A stretch of DNA of 64,000 bases from an uncultured Endomicrobiia bacterium (GTDB lineage: Bacteria > Elusimicrobiota > Endomicrobiia > Endomicrobiales > Endomicrobiaceae). The stretch lies in the NCBI GenBank assembly GCA_938040055.1, contig CALHWY010000012.1:186001-250000 (forward strand), read 5' to 3'. Positions 42,526 to 51,255 of this stretch are shown one piece after another (positions within the stretch are counted from its first letter, which is position 1; every line of letters begins with the position of its first letter). The notes under the pieces were generated by a model. The model was not told the origin of the DNA. It was given only the letters and a program-made list of their open reading frames with translations, and did no database searches. Position numbers and translations under genes: made by a program.

Positions 42526-44522
42526 TTGAAGATCCCCATATCGATATTTATACCGCTTTTTGAAGCATTCGCTATAAAGTCCGGAATATATCCGCAGGCT
42601 TTGAATTCCCCCATCTGTTTTCCGTCTTCTATTCCTTCCGGTTCGAATTTAAAAACGTCTTTGATATCAAAGATATTGCCGTCATCGGTCTTATTCAAGA
42701 CCGATATGGCGGAAATTTTTCTGGAACCGTCGCAATAGCGCGTCAACTGGACTATGACATTGACCGCGGAAGCTATCTGGGAAAGGATGGATCTTTCGGG
42801 GAGATCGGAGCCCGACATAAGAACCATAGTCGCAAGCCTGGAGACGGCATCGCGCGCCGAATTGGAATGTACGGTTGACATACTGCCTTCATGTCCGGTA
42901 TTCATAGCCTGAAGCATGTCCAGGGCTTCTCCCGAGCGGCATTCGCCGACTATAATCCTGTCCGGGCGCATTCTGAGGGCGTTTACCACAAGCCTTCTTA
43001 TGCTTATTTCCCCGGTGCCTTCGGTGGATTTCGGTCTGCTTTCAAGACGCACGACATGTTTTTGCTGCAACTGAAGCTCGGCGGAATCTTCAATGGTTAC
43101 AAGCCTTTCTTTCGCCGGAATAAAAGACGATACCGCGTTTAAAAGCGTGGTCTTTCCGGTTCCGGTGCCGCCGGAAATAATTATATTCTTTTTCAAAACC
43201 ACGGCGGCTTTTAAAAATTCCGTCATGGCTTTGCTGACGCTGCCGGACTCGACGAGAGCCTCGGCCGACAATTTGTTTTTCATAAATTTCCTTATGGTCA
43301 GCACGGGGCCGTTGAGCGAAATCGGGCGGATAACCGCGTTCACGCGGGAGCCGTCTTTAAGCCTTGCGTCTACTATAGGAGAAGCTTCGTCGATATGTCT
43401 TCCTATTTCCGAGACTATCCTGTCAATAACGGTTTTAAGCCTTTTTTCGTCGGGAAAAGAAATTCCGGTTTCGGTAAGTTTCCCCGCCTTTTCGATATAA
43501 ATGCTGCCGGGGCCGTTTACCATTATTTCCGTTACGGCCGGATCTTTTAAAAAATCCTCCAGCACCCCCAGCCCGGCCACGTCATCACAAAGCTCTTTAA
43601 AAAGTTTTTGGGAAACGTTTTCCGGAAGCTTGAGATCAAGTTTTTTCAGTATGGCATCGATTTTGACTCTTGCATTTTTTTTCAGCAGTTCGGTGTCCGT
43701 TTCGTCGGCAAACTCTTTCATCTGCTCGACAAGCTCCCCGTGCAGACGGTCTCTCAAATCTTTATAAACGGTCTCATTTTGGAAATAGTTTTTTTCGATT
43801 TCGCCGCTGTCCGCGTTTTCACCGGAATAAGAACCGTATTTTCCGATTATTTCGTTAAAAGCCGAAACAAGGCTGTCCGAACCGTCCCTGAAAGAATATT
43901 TCGGAGACAGAATGCGGTTTTGAACTTCCATGCCGAATCCCGCGCTCAAACATTTTTTAAACAAATGAGAAGAAGCTAGTATTTTATCGCTGTGAAACTC
44001 ATAGCCTATATCAAGCTTCAGCGGAAAAATTTTGGACGCCGCACAGAAACGTTCCGACAGAAATTCCGCATGGGACAAAACGTTTTGAGCCGAGATGGCG
44101 TCGGAAGTAAACGGAAGCAGAACGCAGCGCGCCTTTTCTATAAGCGCGGATACATTGCGGCCCGATTCCCCCGGGAGAATCGCAAAAACATATTTATAGC
44201 CTTTCTCAATGACGTCAACCAGATACAAAAGCATATCGGCGTCAAGCTCTTCAATCTTTTTCTCTTTAAGCCCGAGCGCTAAATTGTCATTATTGGGGGA
44301 TAAAAAATTTTTAATTATTTTCGGGTTTATGCCCGATAAAACGGGAAGGACATCCTCTATGTATTTCATGCCGTTTTTATAAACGGACCAGAAAGCTCCG
44401 GCGCCCGGCACCGAAAAATCAAGGATAATATTTTCTTTGCCGACGTTTCTGCACACCGAAGACAAACCGTTTGCTATTAACGCCCTGTGAAAGGCGCTGC
44501 ATGTGGAAGAAATTAAAAGCAT
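42522..44522 (-). CDS. Fused TadZ-like pseudo-ATPase and TadA/CpaF secretion ATPase
   Basis: A 666-residue protein. Residues 260-666 are a complete CpaF/TadA ATPase: LEDFLKDPAVTEIMVNGPGSIYIEKAGKL, Walker A GGTGTGKTT (451-459), IEDSAELQL, the arginine-rich RRLVVNALRMRPDRIIVGECRSGEA and the TGHEGSMSTVHSNSA box. Residues 1-225 resemble a MinD/CpaE (TadZ) fold with the P-loop lost (LLISSTCSAFHR where a GGVGKT would be) but with the switch-like IILDFSVPGAG and VLLPFTSDAISAQNV strands kept. TadZ is normally a separate localisation protein. RBS AGGAACAG. Confidence 0.85.
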   Translation of the reverse strand: MLLISSTCSAFHRALIANGLSSVCRNVGKENIILDFSVPGAGAFWSVYKNGMKYIEDVLPVLSGINPKIIKNFLSPNNDNLALGLKEKKIEELDADMLLYLVDVIEKGYKYVFAILPGESGRNVSALIEKARCVLLPFTSDAISAQNVLSHAEFLSERFCAASKIFPLKLDIGYEFHSDKILASSHLFKKCLSAGFGMEVQNRILSPKYSFRDGSDSLVSAFNEIIGKYGSYSGENADSGEIEKNYFQNETVYKDLRDRLHGELVEQMKEFADETDTELLKKNARVKIDAILKKLDLKLPENVSQKLFKELCDDVAGLGVLEDFLKDPAVTEIMVNGPGSIYIEKAGKLTETGISFPDEKRLKTVIDRIVSEIGRHIDEASPIVDARLKDGSRVNAVIRPISLNGPVLTIRKFMKNKLSAEALVESGSVSKAMTEFLKAAVVLKKNIIISGGTGTGKTTLLNAVSSFIPAKERLVTIEDSAELQLQQKHVVRLESRPKSTEGTGEISIRRLVVNALRMRPDRIIVGECRSGEALDMLQAMNTGHEGSMSTVHSNSARDAVSRLATMVLMSGSDLPERSILSQIASAVNVIVQLTRYCDGSRKISAISVLNKTDDGNIFDIKDVFKFEPEGIEDGKQMGEFKACGYIPDFIANASKSGINIDMGIFK

Positions 44523-44528
44523 CTGTTC

Positions 44529-45383
44529 CTATTTCTGCGCGTTTGAGTATTTGCTGAGCATTTCCAACGCTTCTTTCTGTCCTTTGTTCAACGCTTTAAA
44601 CATTTCCTGCCGGCTTTTGCCCATAGGAATGTTTTGAAACGGAGCCGACACGGAAATATCCTGCACGATATCTGACATTTTTATAGGCTTGACTTCGCGG
44701 ATCTCATTGTCCGCCGCAGGACGTATTATATATTTAAGGCTCCCGCCGTCCGCCGCAAGCATAATAGTCTGGGCCTGCTCAACGGTCACGGACAGAGTTA
44801 TCGTGGGAGTGCTCACGCCGCCTTCATCGTCTTTGCCGCCCGCCGAACCGAGATAATTGTTTCCGACGGCCAGAACAAGTATATTTTGAGCTATCATATA
44901 TATGGATTTCTGGAACTTATTGCTTTTGTCCGAATATTCTATAATGCTCATTATATCTATTCTGCTTCCGGGAGTAATCACCCGGGAACTCTCCGAGTCA
45001 AAGTTTACGGCGAGAGCTTTATATCCTTCTGGGATAATATTCGCTATTCCCGTTTCGGAACTCGTTTTCGACACTTTTGTCGACATTATCTGTTCGCCGG
45101 CTTCAAAAGTATTTAAAGAAATATAAATGCCTGCGCCGTCTTTGGCAAATAAGCCGTTTACGTCCGCAAAAGCTTTAGGCTGGACATATTCTTTAGGAAT
45201 CTTTTTTTCGGACAGCATGTCCCTCCTTATTACAGTTCCCTGCGGAATTCTCCGGTTCGCTACCACAACGGTAACCGGTTCGGCCATACTTCTGTAAGTG
45301 CTTTCAAGATTGGAAAGATAAGTATAAGCGAAAAAAACCGCAAAAAGCGCAAAAATAACGGCAGCCAAAATTGTTTTTTTCAT
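44529..45383 (-). CDS. cpaB: Flp pilus assembly protein CpaB/RcpC
   Basis: A 284-residue periplasmic protein with one N-terminal membrane helix (3-24), an SAF domain (VTVVVANRRIPQGTVIRRDMLSEKKIP, residues about 37-100) and the RcpC/CpaB domain (GYKALAVNFDSESSRVITPGSRIDIMSII...TITLSVTVEQAQTIMLAADGGSLKYIIRP). CpaB is thought to stabilise the secretin and bind peptidoglycan. It lies between the pilin and the ATPase genes. RBS AAGGAGA. Confidence 0.92.
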   Translation of the reverse strand: MKKTILAAVIFALFAVFFAYTYLSNLESTYRSMAEPVTVVVANRRIPQGTVIRRDMLSEKKIPKEYVQPKAFADVNGLFAKDGAGIYISLNTFEAGEQIMSTKVSKTSSETGIANIIPEGYKALAVNFDSESSRVITPGSRIDIMSIIEYSDKSNKFQKSIYMIAQNILVLAVGNNYLGSAGGKDDEGGVSTPTITLSVTVEQAQTIMLAADGGSLKYIIRPAADNEIREVKPIKMSDIVQDISVSAPFQNIPMGKSRQEMFKALNKGQKEALEMLSKYSNAQK

Positions 45384-45416
45384 AATATTTTACTCTCCTT
45401 GCGGCATCCCGTAAAA

Positions 45417-45611
45417 TTAATTCCCATTATCTGCATCTGCTGCATCTGCTACATCTGCATTTGTTATTGCAGTAGAAGCTTTTTGGAACTGACCCGCTAC
45501 TTTTTGACCCATGGTTTTATAAACGGTAAAAATAATGCCGACCACCACGGCAATTATCAGGATATATTCCACCATGCCCTGCCCTCTTATGTTTCTCAGG
45601 AATTTAAACAT
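45417..45611 (-). CDS. flp: Flp-type pilin
   Basis: A 64-residue class IVb prepilin. The short leader MFKFLRNIRG ends in the cleavage glycine, followed by QGMVEYILIIAVVVGIIFTVYK, fitting G/x4-EY and the hydrophobic assembly helix. The tail is Ala/Asp-rich (NADVADAADADNGN). ATG 45611 follows GAGGGACGG; the frame extends 15 codons upstream without support. It is the first gene of the tad run. The prepilin peptidase and the secretin genes are not in the window. Confidence 0.92.
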   Translation of the reverse strand: MFKFLRNIRGQGMVEYILIIAVVVGIIFTVYKTMGQKVAGQFQKASTAITNADVADAADADNGN

Positions 45612-45791
45612 CCGTCCCTCCTTTTTATTTATTTGCCTTTTTAAAAGACATATCATTTTATCGCCGTCAGGCGCCGCATCTTTACGGCTTCGGCAAATGC
45701 CTCGGCGTAAAAACCGTCATCCTTGGAAATTTTCGGCAAATCCGGCTCAAATAAAAAAATGCCGTTTTATCTTTATTTTATATTCTCAAAA

Positions 45792-45830
45792 AACAAATCC
45801 GACATCATATATACTTTTAATATATGTCGG
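45792..45830 (-). terminator. Terminator at the end of the ugd operon
   Basis: CCGACAT at 45799-45805 pairs with ATGTCGG at 45824-45830, and the stem continues through ATAT pairs with a small bulge. On the minus strand it is followed by ATTTGTTTTTT. It lies 50 bases past the ugd stop and separates the long his-to-ugd run from flp. Confidence 0.6.
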
Positions 45831-45881
45831 TTTACATAATTTTACAAAATTTATTTTTCAAATTCAAACGGCGCAAGTTTT

Positions 45882-47177
45882 TTATCTTCCCATACTGTGG
45901 TATTCAAAGCCTTTTTCGCGCATATCGGCCGTGTCGAATATATTTCTTCCGTCTACTATAACGGGTTTTTTGAGAATCTTCTTTACGCGTTTCAAATCCA
46001 GCTTTTTGAATTCGTCCCACTCAGTCAAAATTACTATGCAGTCTTTGCCGTCCACGGCTTCATAAGCGTCTTCGGCGAAAGAAATATTGTTTATGCGCTT
46101 TTTTGCTTTTTCCATAGCCTGCGGATCGAAAGCCGTTATTTGCGCTCCTTTAAGAAGAAGCGAAGTTATAATTTCTATGGACGGAGCATGGCGCATATCA
46201 TCGGTTTTAGGCTTAAACGCAAGCCCCAGAACCGCTATTTGTCTACCTTTAAGCCCGCCCAAAACATTTTCAATTTTATTTATAAAATGTTTTCGCATAT
46301 AAAGATTCGTCTCTTTTACCGCTTCAAGCATTTTAAAATCATATCCGTGCCTGCGGGATATCCATAAAAAAGCGTCCAGATCTTTGGGAAAGCAAAAGCC
46401 GCCGAATCCTATGCCCGCGTTCAAAAAGCTTCTGCCTATGCGTTTATCCATTCCGAGCCCGTCCGCCACGTCTTCCACGTCGGCGCCGACCTTTTCGCAT
46501 ATAAGGCTGAGGGCGTTTATATAAGAGATTTTCATGGCAAGAAAAGAATTCGCCGCATGTTTTATGAGTTCTGCGCTTTTTATGTCAGTGACAAAAATCT
46601 CGGCTTTAAACGGTTCATAAACCTCCCTCAATATCTTTTCCGCGCGTTTGGTCTTGACTCCGATAACGATTCTGTCGGGATTAAAAGTATCGTGCACGGC
46701 CATTCCTTCTCTTAAAAATTCGGGAACGGACGCTATGTCGAAAACGACGTCTTTTTTCACATTCGCTTTGATAAGCTTCTCCACGCTTTCTCCGGTTTCG
46801 ACCGGAACCGTGGATTTATTGACTATAAGTTTATATGAGTTTATATTATCGGCTATGGTTTTCGCCGCTTCGTCTATGCAGGACAAATCGGCAGAGCCGT
46901 CGGGATTGGGAGGAGTGCCGACCGCTATCATAATAATTTCCGAGTTTCTGACCGCTTTTGCCATATCCGCGGTAAATTCAAGGTTTTTGTTGAGATTCTT
47001 TTGTATCATCTCGGAAAGTCCGAATTCGTAAATATGACATTTTCCTTTATTGAGCGAGTTTATTACGGAAACGTCCTTGTCCGCGCAAATAACTTTATGC
47101 CCCACTTCGGCAAGACATGTTCCCGTGGACAGCCCGACATAGCCCGTCCCTATGATGGCGATATTTTTAACATTCAT
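45882..47177 (-). CDS. ugd: UDP-glucose 6-dehydrogenase
   Basis: A 431-residue NAD enzyme oxidising UDP-glucose to UDP-glucuronate for surface polysaccharides. The Rossmann start is IAIIGTGYVGLSTGTCLAE; VGTPPNPDGSADLS, NKSTVPVETGE, PEFLREGMAVHD and the catalytic GFGGFCFPKD (Cys) are present, with the C-terminal LGLAFKPKTDDMRHAPS. RBS GGAGTGAG. It is the last gene of the long minus-strand run and shares the LPS/polysaccharide theme with rfbB and lptD. Confidence 0.94.
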   Translation of the reverse strand: MNVKNIAIIGTGYVGLSTGTCLAEVGHKVICADKDVSVINSLNKGKCHIYEFGLSEMIQKNLNKNLEFTADMAKAVRNSEIIMIAVGTPPNPDGSADLSCIDEAAKTIADNINSYKLIVNKSTVPVETGESVEKLIKANVKKDVVFDIASVPEFLREGMAVHDTFNPDRIVIGVKTKRAEKILREVYEPFKAEIFVTDIKSAELIKHAANSFLAMKISYINALSLICEKVGADVEDVADGLGMDKRIGRSFLNAGIGFGGFCFPKDLDAFLWISRRHGYDFKMLEAVKETNLYMRKHFINKIENVLGGLKGRQIAVLGLAFKPKTDDMRHAPSIEIITSLLLKGAQITAFDPQAMEKAKKRINNISFAEDAYEAVDGKDCIVILTEWDEFKKLDLKRVKKILKKPVIVDGRNIFDTADMREKGFEYHSMGR

Positions 47178-47192
47178 CTTATCTCACTCCGG

Positions 47193-48191
47193 TTATACTA
47201 TTTTATATTGGGAAGCATAATATTTTTTATAATTCCTGTTTTTGAGCCTGCGCCATATATCTTCATTGTCAATATACCATTTTACCGTTTCTTCCAAGGC
47301 CTTTTCAAACGTATATAAAGGACTGTACCCCAATTTCATTATTTTGGAGCAGTCAATCGAATATCTTCTGTCATGTCCGGGCCGGTCGGATACTTTTTTT
47401 ATAAGAGAACCGGGCTTTTTCATTATTTTGAGAACTTTTCTGGTAAGCTCTATATTCGTCATTTCAACCCCGCCCCCTATATTGTAGACCTCTCCGTTTT
47501 TGCCTTTGTGGAGGGCTATGTCTACAGCGCGGCAATGGTCCGCGACATAAAGCCAGTCTCTGACATTTTTTCCGTCCCCGTATAAGGGAAGCTTCTGATC
47601 GTCTATGGCGTTTGTGACAAACAAAGGAATAATCTTTTCCGGATATTGGAAAGGACCGTAATTATTTGAACATCTGGTTATCACGGCGGGAACTCCGTAA
47701 GTGGTAAAATACGAACGCACCAGCATATCGGACGAGGCCTTTGCCGCGGAATAGGGACTGTTCGGCTTTAGAGGAGATTCTTCGCTGAAAGAACCTTTTA
47801 AAATGCTGCCGTATACTTCATCGGTTGAAATATGAACGAATTTGCCGATCTTGTTCGCCCTTGCGGACTCAAGAAGCGAAAATGTCCCGTTTACATCCGT
47901 GCGGATAAACAGACCGGCATTGAGTATCGATCTGTCCACATGCGTTTCCGCCGCGAAATTCACCACTGCGTCGGCTTTTTTCATATATTTGTTTACAAGT
48001 TTGAAATCGCAGATATCGCCTTTTACGAATTTATACCTTTTGTCTTTCTCGACATCCCTTAAATTATCGGGATTTCCGGCATAGGTAAGCTTATCGTAAT
48101 TGATGATTTTATAGTCTGGATATTTATTCAGAATATATCTTATGAAGTTGGAGCCTATAAATCCCGCCCCGCCGGTCACTAACAGTTTCAT
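47193..48191 (-). CDS. rfbB: dTDP-glucose 4,6-dehydratase
   Basis: A 332-residue short-chain dehydrogenase of the RmlB type. It dehydrates dTDP-glucose to the 4-keto-6-deoxy sugar for rhamnose and other O-antigen sugars. Motifs: LLVTGGAGFIGSNFIRYIL, NFAAETHVDRSI, HISTDEVYG, the YSAAK catalytic pair, RCSNNYGPFQYPEKIIPLF, and RDWLYVADHCRA. RBS AGGAGCG. No rmlA, C or D adjoins it, so the final sugar cannot be read from this window. Confidence 0.93.
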   Translation of the reverse strand: MKLLVTGGAGFIGSNFIRYILNKYPDYKIINYDKLTYAGNPDNLRDVEKDKRYKFVKGDICDFKLVNKYMKKADAVVNFAAETHVDRSILNAGLFIRTDVNGTFSLLESARANKIGKFVHISTDEVYGSILKGSFSEESPLKPNSPYSAAKASSDMLVRSYFTTYGVPAVITRCSNNYGPFQYPEKIIPLFVTNAIDDQKLPLYGDGKNVRDWLYVADHCRAVDIALHKGKNGEVYNIGGGVEMTNIELTRKVLKIMKKPGSLIKKVSDRPGHDRRYSIDCSKIMKLGYSPLYTFEKALEETVKWYIDNEDIWRRLKNRNYKKYYASQYKIV

Positions 48192-48247
48192 AAAACGCTC
48201 CTGTACCTGTTGTATATTAAACCGGTATATGGTACAAAATTATTTAA

Positions 48248-50302
48248 TCAACGCCAAGGATAGAATATACGCTCGTCATCGGATGTTCCCGATTGTCCCG
48301 GGGAATTTGACGCGCCGGAAAACGGCATATTGGTCTTCAGATCGAATTTAAAATAAACATCGTGGTAAACTCCGCGTATTTTCCATACCATGCCGAAATT
48401 ATAGCAATGCAGATCCCTGTAAAGCTTAAACTCATGCTCGTTCATTTTCGAATATATTTTGTCAAGCCTTGAAGTGATTTTTACATTATAGTCAAGCCTC
48501 CATTTCGGGGTAAGCCAAAGCCCAAGGCCTATCGTATTGTCTATTTCCTGATTTCTGTAAGACATCGAAGGGCTGGCGTCTTTATCGTAATATTGGTAAA
48601 AAGCCCCGAAATTAAAATAAAGTTTTTCCTGTTCTCCGAGAGTCGCGTCCAGCTGGGCGGATTTAAACAAAAAAGGGTTGAGGGACTGAGTCTGTTTAAG
48701 GTAAACCGTCATATAATGCTTCGGGGTATAGATGATTTCCGTCATCAGCGGCGACCATCTTGACGGAGCCGTTTTCCTGTAATTTATAAAAGCATAGGAG
48801 AAATAATTTCTCAAAGTCGTTCTGTTTCCTATATACATATAATTCGTAAATGAAACGGAATTGGTCTCTATGCCGTAATCATTTGCTTTATCGTCACGCC
48901 CGAGACGGTTTTTAGCGGTTCTGGAGCGGATGTTATAAGCGATATTCCAGTCCATCCACCTTGTAACCCTTAAACGCGAATTCAATGCCGCAAAATACTT
49001 TGTCACAAAACTGTTGTCATAATTATCATTATTATCTTTGTCATGCCAGCTTTCACTGATGCCCAGAGACGGCTTTAAAGTAAACTTTCTGCCGAATTTA
49101 AAATCTCTTGTCAGCGAATATACCGCTTCCGCGGTGTTTTTATAAAAAAGCCCGCCGGCTCCGTGTTTTTTATATAAATTATCATAGTTTAGCGTAAAGT
49201 TATGAACTATATCGAAGAAAATCTTTTTCGGATATACGCTCAATGACACCTTGGGAAGCGTCATCGAAGAGATTTCATAATCCCCGCTCGCTCCGTTATA
49301 AACGTCCGCTCTGTCAAAAGCTATAAGCAAATTGGAATTTCCGTCCTGTCTTGTGGCCGAAAAATAGGAGTGAAGAGTGCTCATCACCCTGTTCCAGTCA
49401 TCACTATAATAATTATTGAAAGTTTCATCGCTGATCAGCTCGGCCTGTGACTGTATAGTCCAGTTTTTATTGACTTGGTGCCAGTAGTAAGGACGCACCG
49501 TCCACCTGTTATAACCGGCCGATATATCCTTTATATAGTAAGCGTAAAGGCTTGCTTTAGCATTATTTGAAGAATAATCGAACTGCGTACCGTATCCCCA
49601 GCCTCTTGTTCCGTAATAATCCAGCATAGCTTTTCCTGTCATGGTTTTGGAGAAGCGGTAAACGGCGTATGATTTCAGGGAAAAACCGCCGTCGCTGGTA
49701 TATCCCGGATCCGCGCCGTAAGTAAGTCTTGAAGATATTCCTTTTCCCCCTTTAAGAGATTTTGTGACTACGGGAAGATAAAAAACAGGAATTTTGCCTA
49801 TGTAAAAAACGGCATTATAGATGGTAACCCTTTCATTAAGAGTCAGCTTTCCTTTTTTTGACTTAAAACAAACATGCGGCTCATCAAGATCGCAGTTGGA
49901 TATTTTTATGCCGTTTACGGCAAAAGCGTTTTTTCCCAGCCTGTCCATGCTTGCCGAACGCATAAAAATCATAGACGAATAGGCGGCAGTCCGGTTTATA
50001 CGGCCGGTCTCATCGTCATATTTATAACTCACGCTTTCCGCGAAAAAAGAGTTCCCGGCTTCTTCTACGCGCACATGTCCTGCGGCGTTCATAAGCTTTT
50101 GTTCAATAAAAAATTCGACATAATCGGATTTTACCTGCTTGCCCTGCCAGGTCAAAACGACATTGCCCTCAGCCTTTATTATGCCGCAGTTCTGATCGTA
50201 TTCAAGATTATCCGCGGCGATATCGACCTGATAAGCATAAGAAGAAACTGCAAAAAACAAAAGAAATATTGAAGGAATAATTTTGCGGAAGGCGGTTTTC
50301 AT
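48248..50302 (-). CDS. lptD: LPS-assembly protein LptD (OstA)
   Basis: A 684-residue outer-membrane protein that inserts lipopolysaccharide. Residues 1-23 are a signal peptide. Residues 25-110 are the OstA/jellyroll domain (IAADNLEYDQNCGIIKAEGNVVLTWQGKQVKSDYVEFF). The rest is a large barrel (GKIPVFYLPVVTKSLKGGKGISSRLTYG is characteristic). It is shorter than the E. coli protein. A cysteine pair (ISNCDLDEPHVCF) may form a disulfide. It follows a ROK kinase gene by four bases in the same operon. Confidence 0.88.
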   Translation of the reverse strand: MKTAFRKIIPSIFLLFFAVSSYAYQVDIAADNLEYDQNCGIIKAEGNVVLTWQGKQVKSDYVEFFIEQKLMNAAGHVRVEEAGNSFFAESVSYKYDDETGRINRTAAYSSMIFMRSASMDRLGKNAFAVNGIKISNCDLDEPHVCFKSKKGKLTLNERVTIYNAVFYIGKIPVFYLPVVTKSLKGGKGISSRLTYGADPGYTSDGGFSLKSYAVYRFSKTMTGKAMLDYYGTRGWGYGTQFDYSSNNAKASLYAYYIKDISAGYNRWTVRPYYWHQVNKNWTIQSQAELISDETFNNYYSDDWNRVMSTLHSYFSATRQDGNSNLLIAFDRADVYNGASGDYEISSMTLPKVSLSVYPKKIFFDIVHNFTLNYDNLYKKHGAGGLFYKNTAEAVYSLTRDFKFGRKFTLKPSLGISESWHDKDNNDNYDNSFVTKYFAALNSRLRVTRWMDWNIAYNIRSRTAKNRLGRDDKANDYGIETNSVSFTNYMYIGNRTTLRNYFSYAFINYRKTAPSRWSPLMTEIIYTPKHYMTVYLKQTQSLNPFLFKSAQLDATLGEQEKLYFNFGAFYQYYDKDASPSMSYRNQEIDNTIGLGLWLTPKWRLDYNVKITSRLDKIYSKMNEHEFKLYRDLHCYNFGMVWKIRGVYHDVYFKFDLKTNMPFSGASNSPGQSGTSDDERIFYPWR

Positions 50303-50306
50303 CGAA

Positions 50307-51251
50307 CTATTGGTTTACAAGCATCGCCGCCCCGACGACTCCGAGTTTGCTCGTATATCTCGACACCTTGAGTCTGCATGCCGTCAAAGCGGATTTGAAA
50401 GCTCTTTTTTCCATCTCTTTTTTAAGCGGAGAAATAATAAACTTTCCCGCAAGGCTGACTCCTCCGCACAATATTACAGTGTCCGGATTGGCGAAATTCA
50501 GTATTCCCGCAAGAAGAATACCCAGTTTTTGCCCGGCGTATTTCCATATTTCGGCCGCGGCCTTATCGCCTTTTGCGGCGGCCTCATAAAGAATCTTCGG
50601 GGTTATTTTGGAATGATCTCCCGAGGTAAGCTTGTCTATGATTTTTGAACCGCGCCCCAGCAGATATTTTCTTGCATACGCGGATATATATTTAGCCCCG
50701 ACATACGCTTCAGCGCATCCGCGGCTGCCGCATTTGCATTTTTGTCCGAGCGGCTCTATGGTCATATGACCTATCTCTCCGGCGGTGCAGGTAGCGCCTC
50801 TGTAAAGTTTTTTATTGAATATAAGCCCTCCGCCGACTCCGGTGCCGAGAGTTACGCAAATCAGATTGTCCGATTTTCCCTTAGCGTCAAGCCAAAAAGC
50901 GCCGATCGCGGCCGTATTGGCGTCATTGTCTACAAAAACTTTCCTGCCGGTCAGCTTTTCCATTATCCGTTTAAGCTTAACGTTTTTCCATTTGGGAATA
51001 TTGGGAGAAAAACGGACGATTCCTTCCGCAGAGTTTATATCTCCGGCGATTCCTATTCCTATGCTTTTTGTTTTCGGATAATTTTTAAGGGAACAAGCCT
51101 GTGCGGCTATATCCCGTATAACTTTGACGGGAGTCTGCCCGAGATCCGTTTTTATAACGGTCTCTTCAACTATGACGCCTTCAGAATTAACAATAGCGAT
51201 TTTGATATTAGTGCCGCCCATATCAATGCCGAGATAAAGTTTTTTTGACAT
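50307..51251 (-). CDS. ROK-family sugar kinase (glucokinase-like)
   Basis: A 314-residue ATP-dependent kinase. The phosphate-binding start is LGIDMGGTNIKIAIVN. The catalytic Asp lies in VFVDNDANTAAIGAFW. TLGTGVGGGLIFNKKLYRG and GEIGHMTIEP are present, and the ROK zinc motif reads CKCGSRGC. It probably phosphorylates glucose; N-acetylmannosamine or another hexose is possible. It has AAGGATTG as RBS and lies five bases after folC within the envelope operon. Confidence 0.88.
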   Translation of the reverse strand: MSKKLYLGIDMGGTNIKIAIVNSEGVIVEETVIKTDLGQTPVKVIRDIAAQACSLKNYPKTKSIGIGIAGDINSAEGIVRFSPNIPKWKNVKLKRIMEKLTGRKVFVDNDANTAAIGAFWLDAKGKSDNLICVTLGTGVGGGLIFNKKLYRGATCTAGEIGHMTIEPLGQKCKCGSRGCAEAYVGAKYISAYARKYLLGRGSKIIDKLTSGDHSKITPKILYEAAAKGDKAAAEIWKYAGQKLGILLAGILNFANPDTVILCGGVSLAGKFIISPLKKEMEKRAFKSALTACRLKVSRYTSKLGVVGAAMLVNQ

Positions 51252-51255
51252 TTCA

